Shown piece after piece: positions 56,363-64,000 of a stretch of DNA of 64,000 bases. Location: the NCBI GenBank assembly GCA_033782935.1, contig JAWQEG010000171.1, positions 1-64,000 of the forward strand, in the 5' to 3' direction. Every line of letters begins with the position of its first letter. The first letter of the stretch is position 1. The position numbers and the translations under genes were made by a program. Source of the stretch: Petrolisthes cinctipes. Taxonomy: Eukaryota; Arthropoda; Malacostraca; Decapoda; Porcellanidae. The notes under the pieces were generated by a model that saw nothing but the letters and a program-made list of their open reading frames with translations, was not told the origin of the DNA and ran no database searches.

Positions 56363-57699
56363 CTTAATAAGTACTTCACATTTCTCAGAACAAACAGCGC
56401 CCTCTGAAAACACTCTGCTTGGAGTGATTGGTAAACTTCAAATTGTTTGACGACTCATATAAGAAGTTCGTTTCAGCACGATGGTCTCCACCTGAACCCT
56501 GAAGCCAGCCAGTCAGCCATGGAACCTGGGCCGACTTTCCAGTGAACAGGTACTTTCGCCTCCAATAATTATGACCCATCCTCCTCGATACCTCTACAGT
56601 ATGTCCCGGGTGCCCCTTCTCTGCGCGACAGGTTACATGGGGTATTGGGGTTGAGGGAGAGGAGAGTCTGTTTGTTGGGGGTGAGTGGGGGAAGTGTTGG
56701 ACGGCACTATAACAAATGATGCAGTATTATCGGTCGTGAGACACTGCCAATAACTTTTACGTTATCTTCAATTATTTGGATACACTGTAATCATATAAAT
56801 ACTCTAAATTTATTAAGTATCTATTCCCAAACTCATTAGCACCATTACTAAAATATTAATCGGAATGGCAACTCACTCTGCCAATCCACCAATGTAATTC
56901 TTGGAACATGGACACAGAAAAACATTTACTCCGCTATTCTCTCATTAATTATTACTTGCACAAACAGTTGATATAAAAAAAATTGTGTACATTATGTAAC
57001 TAAAGCAACATCCACTCACAATAAAACACCTCACTATGAGACACAATAACCTCACCAAGGGATGACAAAAGGCTACAACCAGTAATAGACCTGTTAAGAG
57101 TCCCAGTGAGGTGGTACTTTATTACATGGTTTTGGTAATATCAATCTGCTTTCATTATGTAGTTGTTCTCGGGGTTTACTAAGGATATTATTTGATACAT
57201 ATGTTTTAAAACTTCCATCACCCCCATGATCGAGACAAGCAAAACGAAGGCTATATAGTTTTTTTTTTTTTTTTTTTTCAGTTCTTTATTTACCTTTAGT
57301 ACAAGCCCCAACCAACACTCTGGGGAACGTTGCCGCTAAAGACCATGAAGTTATTTGATACATGGTGGGAAACTATTATGAGTAAATACATGTAAACAAT
57401 TGCAGTAATATCAAGGTCACACAATTTTACTTTAATGTTTTTTTTTATTTTAAGATTTCTCTCATTTTCATCCAATACATAAATCAATTTTACGCAGTTC
57501 ATTTCCCTCTTACTTAGATTTGTTATGGGGCTCATCAACATTGTAATTCACTCCATTCTACTCTGTCTAATAATTCCTTCACAAATATATCTAATCCTAT
57601 CCCCTTCATCATTAGGCCTAGTTATGAACCAAGGGTAATTCATAACACGACTAATTACAAAATAAGACAATAATTACGTTCCATTAATCCTGAAGGTGA
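56363..57699. other. No gene recognised
   Basis: AT-rich, with a T run at 57261-57279. Short open frames lack motifs. Confidence 0.4.
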
Positions 57700-57802
57700 C
57701 CTCTCTTTTCTTTTTATTTCCTTCCTGTTTGCTGTCATACCTTTCAATCACCTTTTTCTGGCGTTACATGACCTCGCTGTTGCGGCGCCTAATATCAATC
57801 AA
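57700..57802 (+). mobile_element. Family W SINE-like copy, opposite orientation
   Basis: TTTTTCTGGCGTTACATGAC, CTCGCTGTTGCGGCGCCTAA, TATCAATCAATC, the inverse of 44557-44645, with the AATC tail now on the right. Confidence 0.68.
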
Positions 57803-59120
57803 TCCTCAACGTCATTCTACCTTAACCACTAGGCCGCAGCATCTCTCCCTCCCGGGCCTTTTTCCGCACTCGTGGTCACAATGTAAACAACACATTTGAC
57901 GGCTCATAGCTTGTAAACCACTCACGCTACATAAAAAGATAATACAGGATATTGAAGTACAAACCTTTAGCAGTCGTCTGATGTACTTGTGAAGACTAAA
58001 TGGAGATATGTAGGATGGTTAGCCAGCGCAGACTGACATCAACTCAAAATTCACTTTATACTCCATTTACATATTTAAGTACGTTTTCACCCTCTAATTT
58101 CGTTATAAAACATGTCAGAATCACATTTTTAAACACAACCATATGAAATATAATGTCACTATCGTTTTTACTTACATATATGGTAATTTCATGAAAAGAG
58201 GAGTGATGAAAATATGGCCTTCCTCCCTCACTGTTCGTGTAAGGGAGACTGGTGGTAGCTGGGTGGGCTAGGGGGGAGTTCTACAAGCCCGCAAGTAGTG
58301 TTGGCATCCAAGAAAACCATGTTATGGGGAGCGAATTTCAAAATTCTCGTCAGCCGCAGTTCTCCACACTTGTTGCTAGTGATGAGAATTCTCGTCACCC
58401 ACGATTTAAAGGTTAATTCCTTCTATAACGGAAACCAATTATAGTTTGTTCTCTTTGCTGTAAAGGAAAAACATTTGTTTCGATAATTAAAGACACAAGA
58501 TGAACCACACTGAGACCTAAATCAATCCAGATGTAAATACTCACCAGTTATCTGCATGTAACCTTTGCATCTACAATATTATACAGTTGTCAGTTTATGA
58601 ATGTCTAACCTCTTTCAATTGTACTGTCACGACCAACAGTCCTGCATCACCTTCCAATGAATTGCCCTCAAAAATTGATATAAATAGTTCTTTCAATTGG
58701 CACCTATTTTGCAGTTTCTGTAAAACTACTTCGCAACCTTGACTCATTTGCCTCACTCTCATTCACCTCATGATGGATTATGATCATATAGGACTGTAGC
58801 CTACTTCCAAGATTTTATATAGTGTATTGGGCAATTTGGAGGGCTGCAGATTCCTGTAACTAATTAATAAATATTCATAATACAAAATGTATCCCTTGTT
58901 CATACACCGATATAGGATTTATCACCTTAATTACCTTTGCCATGATTGTAGAATACTCACAGACACCACCCTGCACACACATACACTTCTCCACACACTC
59001 TATCACTCTATAAATATATCGCCTTAATGACCATTACGTAGTCGATAGGCGTTAAGCCCAAATAACAAACAAACAAACCCTGGCATTCACCATCACTTCT
59101 TCAAGGGGGAGGTATGTACG
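57803..59120. other. No gene recognised
   Basis: AGAATTCTCGTCA-like motifs occur twice near 58340 and 58385. Otherwise no repeat or coding signal. Confidence 0.4.
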
Positions 59121-59335
59121 TACAGTTGTCCACAGGAATTCTTACACAGGTTATATGGAAAGAGAGGTCATTATTCAGGAATTACTGCAATGAAGGGTCT
59201 ACCTAGTGACTCGGTGATTGCAAAACAACAAACCAAATAATAATGTTGTATTGCAGTTACGTAGTAGTTCATTTTTCATATGTTGTAAACCCTTGAAAAC
59301 AACTGCGAGTGTACGAATTCTTGTGGCCAATTGTA
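59121..59335. mobile_element. TA-target element, family T4
   Basis: TACAGTTGTCCACAGGAATT and GAATTCTTGTGGCCAATTGTA; inner GGTTATATGGAAAGAGAGG. Abuts a family B fragment. Confidence 0.83.
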
Positions 59336-59470
59336 CAGTACATTGCTGCTAAATCTGAAGTAACTCATTTGTCCACACTATTCCAAGCATTAATTAGGCA
59401 ACCATTATACTTGTTCATTTGGTCCTGTTTCCTGGCATACATTGGAGGGATCAAGCCACTCCAAATAGCA
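59336..59470 (+). mobile_element. Family B MITE, both ends lost
   Basis: CTGCTAAATCTGAAGTAACTC, ACTATTCCAAGCATTAATTA, CTGTTTCCTGGCATACATTG. A (CT)n run follows at 59499-59524. Confidence 0.75.
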
Positions 59471-59493
59471 CTTTTTCACTCCTCTGACACCCA

Positions 59494-59524
<31 letters not shown>

Positions 59525-59592
59525 GGTATTTACCTCATTATAATCTTAATAATATTTTCTGTAATTGTTAAGTAATGGAGAGTATACATAAG

Positions 59593-59807
59593 TACAGTCG
59601 GCCTCAGGAATTCGTATACAGAGCATGGGTTACGAGAGGTCTTTATTCTGCACATACTGTAGGCATTGTTCTGCTGACTGATTCAAGTATTAGACAAATA
59701 ACATTACTAGAAAAGTTTGGTGTTAGGAATTTAATGTATTAAATTTTCTAATTGTTACGAAGCATTGTTGTCACAATGGTGTATACGAATTCCTTAGGCT
59801 GACTGTA
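59593..59807. mobile_element. 215-bp TA-target MITE
   Basis: TACAGTCGGCCTCAGGAATT, CGTATAC and the inverse GTATACGAATTCCTTAGGC, TGACTGTA. Confidence 0.82.
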
Positions 59808-60285
59808 CAGTCGGAAAAAAAAGTTTCGTTACCACCCCTACTCTAATTTTAACATCGGAAGCGCGGTAGGGCTGGTACCCCGCCGACTGGGCAGCTGGTG
59901 CCTCGTCATCCGTTATCGTCTTCGCCCCGCCTATAATACTCGGGCCGCGGTAGTGACAACTTTTTTATATCAAAAGTTTAGCTGATTTTATATTAAATTT
60001 TGAGTATTCAAGAACTTTTACTATTTAACTATTCATTATTAAACATAAGGAAATGCGTTAGGGTATTTTAGAACAAGAATAACCATGAAAACACCAGAAA
60101 AAATAGCACTACTTGAAACAACATCATCCCTGCTTGAATGCCTATGAGACACTGAGGGAGGGGCACGGAGGGTGGGCCTGGGCCCCTGGGTGGCCCTCAC
60201 ATCGCGCCTTACTCGCCAGTCAGGCATACCAACATTACATCACACTGTTAAGAGGATGGTAACGAAACTTTTTTTGCCGACTGTA
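59806..60285. mobile_element. 480-bp TA-target element, GC-rich inside
   Basis: TACAGTCGGAAAAAAAAGTT, TCGTTACC and the inverse GGTAACGAAACTTTTTTTGC, CGACTGTA. Shares TA with the previous element. Interior 59860-59960 and 60140-60220 is clearly GC-richer than its surroundings. Confidence 0.8.
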
Positions 60286-60357
60286 CATCTCAACACAGTA
60301 ACCACAGTAACTGCCAAACTGGTGAGTATTGTAGTGGGTTGCAGGCAAGAATGTCCA

Positions 60358-60444
60358 TGGTGTTGACGATGCAATGGTAATGGTACAATATGGCTCTGTC
60401 GATACCACAGGTCATCGTAAGGGTACCACATCATCGTCAACACC
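60358..60444. repeat. Foldback, 87 bp
   Basis: GGTGTTGACGATG with ATGGTAC and the inverse GTACCAC, CATCGTCAACACC. Confidence 0.65.
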
Positions 60445-60729
60445 ACTACCATTAACGTTCTTACATACTAACCACACACAAACAAAAAAATAACAAAATA
60501 ACAAAAATAACAAAATAACATAAAAATAACAAGCAAATTACTGACTATCGATTGCAGGCGAAAAACACACACACACACACGTCAAATAGAACTAATTTTT
60601 TTATTGTTTCCAAATCAGAATCAAACTTGGAATGTTCTAAAATAAAAACACACACACAGCCAATTCATTCATGAGTGACCTAAGAGTAGCATTAATGTAT
60701 TTTTCTGCCATAAATTATTATTAGTAAAA
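60445..60729. repeat. AACAAAAT-type low-complexity and CA runs
   Basis: ATAACAAAATAACAAA repeats at 60480-60535; CACACACA at 60567-60582 and 60649-60658. Confidence 0.6.
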
Positions 60730-60873
60730 AGTCATGTAGTCAGAAAATTGAAGGTAAATGAGTCCTTCAAATATTGCCACGAAACACCACCTTTTCTGAT
60801 GAAGCTTGTTTCATGGAATAGTCACGAGGAATCAGAAGCCTCCAATTTTCATATACGATCACAGGACCCTTAA
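60730..60873 (+). mobile_element. Family A MITE, left end lost
   Basis: TCATGTAGTCAGAAAATTG, GCCACGAAACACCACC, ACGATCACAGGACCCTTAA. Nothing recognised at 60874-61160. Confidence 0.83.
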
Positions 60874-61160
60874 TGTAATAATATCATGGGCCTACTATCG
60901 TCAGTGCTACATTCAGGTCACTATAATAATAATGAATGGCTTTGAAAATGTCACACATCTGCTGCTTATTGATTATATATATGTACAGTTTCATCATAAC
61001 AATATACTGGCATCAATTACACGCATATAAAAATACCATGCACTTATTTTGAATGAACGAACATTATCTTTCTCTCGGATTCAATTTATTATTTTTTTAT
61101 TATTATTATTATTCTGCATCTCCGAATACAAACTCCAGGATATCTAAATTATCATAATGA

Positions 61161-61216
61161 TCCCCCGTGATGTAGTAATAAAATTGGAGGTTAGTGAGTC
61201 CTTCAAATAATGCAAC

Positions 61217-61254
<38 letters not shown>

Positions 61255-61334
61255 CATTGAATGAGCTTGTTTCGTGGCATAGTCAGGAGGATACAGAAGC
61301 CACCAAGTCTCATTCATACTCACAGGAACCTTAA
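61161..61334 (+). mobile_element. Family A MITE with expanded CA loop
   Basis: CCCCGTGATGTAGTAATAAAA, inner arm GCAACAAAAC, then about 20 CA units, CTTGTTTCGTGGCATAGTC, ACAGGAACCTTAA. TTAA shared with the following family C copy. Confidence 0.87.
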
Positions 61335-61514
61335 GGTCAGATTGATTCTCTTGTTGGTGAATTGGAAGGTCTGTGTTGATTCCTCCAAACTATGTCAGGC
61401 AACAGACAGAACCCCTATTAGTACCACTGATGGGGTCGTCTGTTTCCTGGCATGGTTTGGGGGAATCAGTAGCCTTCCAATTTACCAACAAGACAGACAG
61501 TTTCCTAAATTTAA
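61331..61514. mobile_element. Family C MITE
   Basis: TTAAGGTCAGATTGATTCTC, TTGTTGGTGAATTGGAAGG; right half AGTAGCCTTCCAATTTACCA, ending AAATTTAA. The terminal 15 bp differ from the family. Confidence 0.85.
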
Positions 61515-61547
61515 AGTACTGTACATTGCTTCACGTGCAAGAACATC

Positions 61548-61622
61548 CATTGTACATACGATGGCTGTGTTGTTTGTCTATGGAGCCTCGTACCAGTACT
61601 ATGTCATTGTATGCACCACGGA
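61548..61622. repeat. Foldback related to the innexin 3' UTR repeat
   Basis: TACGATGGCTGTGTTGTTTG, TCTATGGAGCCTCGTA matches the inner part of 15356-15458. Confidence 0.55.
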
Positions 61623-61646
61623 TTTTCCTGCATGCGGCCCTTTCGT

Positions 61647-61810
61647 TTAAGGACCATGTGTTTGATCGTGTATGAAAATTGGAGGCTTCTGATTCCTCCT
61701 GACTATACCACAAAACAAGTTCCTTCCACAAAGGTGTGTGTGTGTTTCGTGGTAATATGTGAAGGACTCATTTATCTCCAATATTCTGACTACATTACAG
61801 GGACCATTAA
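61647..61810 (-). mobile_element. Family A MITE
   Basis: TTAAGGACCATGTGTTTGATC to ACATTACAGGGACCATTAA; (GT)n in the loop; inner arms ACCACAAAAC and GTTTCGTGGT. Confidence 0.87.
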
Positions 61811-61975
61811 CTTTGTATCTTAAGCTTAATTCAATACACATTATAATTATCACTTATATAATAATAATGATATTAATAATAATTCTAACAGGGGTAATTT
61901 ACGAAAGACAAATAAATATTAACTTAAAAAATGACAAGCGTAATTATTTTAAAATGTTCAGTAACATTATTGTAA

Positions 61976-62045
61976 TCAAGGGACCCTGTGATGCAATTAG
62001 AAAATTGGAGGTAGGTGAGCACTTCAAATATTGCCACGAAACACA

Positions 62046-62079
<34 letters not shown>

Positions 62080-62171
62080 CTACTGTATATGGAAGGAGCT
62101 TGTTTCATGGCATAGTTAGGAGGAATCAGAAGCCTCCAATTTTAATACAAGATCACATGTAGGGTCCTTAA
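61976..62171 (+). mobile_element. Family A MITE with expanded CA loop
   Basis: TCAAGGGACCCTGTGATGCA, GCCACGAAAC, then about 15 CA units, CTTGTTTCATGGCATAGTT, TAGGGTCCTTAA. Confidence 0.88.
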
Positions 62172-62276
62172 AATTTACACAGTAGACCCTGGATATACAA
62201 AGAATAAATAGATACTTGTATCCACCACTTACTTCGTTTTACACTCATTGAAGACCTCCAAATATATATATATGTT

Positions 62277-62385
62277 TTCCCAGGCTTGTGTGTGTGTGTG
62301 TGTTTGTTTTCCGAGGCTTGTGTATGTGTGTGTGTGTGTTTTCCGAGGCTTGTGTATGTGTGTGTGTTCCCAGGCTTGTGTTATT
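62277..62385. repeat. GT-rich minisatellite, four copies
   Basis: TTTTCCGAGGCTTGTGTATG followed by (GT)n, repeated four times with CCCAGG/CCGAGG variants. Confidence 0.85.
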
Positions 62386-62684
62386 CATTACCATACACAC
62401 TATCTAGGTGATTTACTGAGCCTGTGTTAAAAGGATAGAATAATTATGTACTAAATATAATCATCTTACATCAAGGGCCTACTGTATATAAATTTTCATC
62501 TTGTGGACAATTCAGTTATTACACTCTCTCTCTCCATACCATTTAAAACTATCTTACATTTAATCACGTCTGCTGTTAACAACAATCTTTATGTTGATAT
62601 GTATTATGATTAAATATTTTTTCACAAGTTTAGTGCAGAAATAAATACAGTAGGAATTAATTTTGGTTTGTGATTTAGTAAGAC

Positions 62685-62848
62685 TTAAGGGGAGATTCTC
62701 TTATTGGTGAATTGGAAGGCTACTGAATCCTCCATACTATGCCACTAAACAACTGACAATGGTACTAATAGGGAATCTATCTGTTTCGTGGTATAGTTTG
62801 GAGGAATCAACAGAGACCGTCCAGTCCACCCATAAAATAATCTTCAAT
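62685..62848. mobile_element. Family C MITE
   Basis: TTAAGGGGAGATTCTCTTAT to CCATAAAATAATCTTCAA. Left core ATGCCACTAAACAAC; right core CTGTTTCGTGGTATAGTTT. Confidence 0.87.
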
Positions 62849-62985
62849 TTGTTGTTGTTGGTGGTAAATCTGGAGCAACTGCATGATTCCTCAAAACTAT
62901 TCCTAGCAACAACAGCCCACCATTATATTTTTTCATTGGTCCTGTTTCCTGGCATACTTTGGAGGAATCAAGGCACTCCAATGTA
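62846..62985 (+). mobile_element. Family B MITE cut by a T4 element
   Basis: GTTGGTGGTAAATCTGGAGC, CTGTTTCCTGGCATACTTTG, GGCACTCCAATG, then the TA of the T4 element. Confidence 0.83.
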
Positions 62986-63191
62986 CGGTTGGCCACAGGA
63001 ATTTTTACACAGGGTGGGCCTATATGGAAAGAGAGATCATTATTCTGAAAGTACTGCAATGAATGGTCTACCAAGTGACTCGCTGATTGCAAAACGACAA
63101 CCTAATAATAATGTTGTATTGCAGTTACGTACTCTTACATTTTCTATATATTGTAAACAACAGCGTGTATGAATAGTTGTGGCCAATAGTA
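62984..63191. mobile_element. TA-target element, family T4
   Basis: TACGGTTGGCCACAGGAATT and ATAGTTGTGGCCAATAGTA; inner CCTATATGGAAAGAGAGATC. Confidence 0.83.
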
Positions 63192-63368
63192 CCATTAATT
63201 ACATCGTCGTATTATAATTAAATCTGTGTGTTTGCGCTTCAAATCTCAGGCTTCGACTCAGGTGGGCTAGGGACTGTGGACTGCGAGTGTACTTGAAAAA
63301 AATATGCATCTTTATAATTACAGAATCAAATCACACTGAAGGAAATAATGTATACGATTCGTGCACAT

Positions 63369-63958
63369 AACAACCTCAAATGGGAGGTGCTGATGGTGTA
63401 ATGGTTAGCACACTCGCCCAGCACGCGAGAGATCCCGGGTTCGATTCCTGGGTCAGTGGAATTGGTTGGACAATTTTCCCAGCCCTCAATGTCCTTGTTT
63501 AATAAGTAACAGTAAGTAGGTACCCGGCTGTAAGAGCAAGTATAGCAACCTTGTAGGCTGGGGGAAGATGTGTTGATGTAAACTACCCAGCAACACACTG
63601 GTGAGGGCTGGTTCTATCCAGAAATGAGGGATTCACTGTATTTTGGCATCCTCTACCACACCCTGGCCTGTTCTGTCAGGCTCTCTTACTATTTCTCATT
63701 CTTTATAGGTAGCTAGCTGACAAGATCACCCGATTGGGTGGCACAATAAGGAAGACTACTGACGGTGGGAATGTTGGTTCGGGGGTACATGCCCGTGAGC
63801 CAGCAGTCCCCCTTTCTGTTGCCTTTGAAGAAACAGATCTCACTAACAGCCTGGCTCCCATTTGGGGGCCCGAGCATCTGCTCGGCTTTGGTCAACCAGA
63901 CTCGGGACTGCTCGGCCAGACAGTCTGGAGAACTACAACAACAACAACAACCTCAAAT
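63369..63958 (+). mobile_element. Full-length tRNA-derived SINE with 13-bp target duplications
   Basis: Flanks AACAACCTCAAAT at 63369-63381 and 63946-63958. The head (63386-63460) has box A TGGTGTAATGGTTAGCA, an anticodon arm CTCGC..GCGAG with loop CCAGCAC, and box B GGTTCGATTCC. The order and stems resemble tRNA-Val (recalled), but position 33 is C instead of T and the acceptor stem does not pair, so it is not a tRNA gene. The body is about 480 bp, with a (CAA)n tail at 63936-63950. An open frame at 63734-63964 lies in the body and is not supported as a gene. Confidence 0.85.
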
Positions 63959-64000
63959 CAATAATTGAAATGTCCACTAGTAACATACATACGTAGTCTC

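Noticed and set aside
63386..63460. Functional tRNA gene
   Set aside because: Boxes A and B and the anticodon arm are present, but the acceptor stem fails, position 33 is not T, and target duplications and a (CAA)n tail show a SINE.
63734..63968. Overlapping 67-76 codon frames near the right edge
   Set aside because: They lie wholly inside the SINE body and end in its (CAA)n tail.

Overview
The window is eukaryotic, AT-rich, intron-containing DNA that is mostly repeats. One gene is clear: a five-exon innexin, the invertebrate gap-junction protein. Long GA, GT and TA tracts, dense MITE content and degenerate non-LTR retrotransposons fit an arthropod. A malacostracan crustacean such as a crab or shrimp is my best guess, but that is inference. 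No prokaryotic operon, CRISPR array or functional tRNA gene is visible.

Layout. 1-1550: pyrimidine-rich tandem repeats upstream of the gene. 1551-15299: innexin on the + strand (exons 1551-1910, 11044-11285, 13775-13996, 14651-14826, 15217-15299; 360 codons plus stop, all phases and GT..AG junctions consistent). Its 9.1-kb first intron carries MITEs, a G-rich minisatellite (5403-5930), a purine tract (7310-7950) and a 21-bp minisatellite (8080-8520). Intron 2 carries an AACGTT-motif array. 15300-37500: repeats only, including three long-inverted-repeat DNA elements, a (TA)n block and TA-target foldbacks. 37680-46600: a decayed + strand non-LTR retrotransposon split by a - strand APE/RT retrotransposon, with a 7-bp target duplication at the junctions. 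46600-64000: repeats again, including a 2.5-kb element with polypyrimidine/polypurine arms and, at 63369-63958, a tRNA-derived SINE with target-site duplications.

The most unusual feature is a trio of related foldback families, called A, B and C here, with about 49 copies of 150-180 bp. All are flanked by TTAA. They share one inner core (GATTCCTCC..TATGCCACGAAACA and its inverse) but have different terminal repeats. Copies often sit end to end sharing a single TTAA, for example four in a row at 12139-12784. No transposase for them is visible here. A second large group uses TA targets with TACAGTC-like ends, as in Tc1/mariner-type elements, and also occurs tip to tip.

Limits: coordinates of repeats are read by eye and may be off by a few bases. 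Family names A, B, C, E, F, H, J, T and W are local labels. No database comparison was possible.
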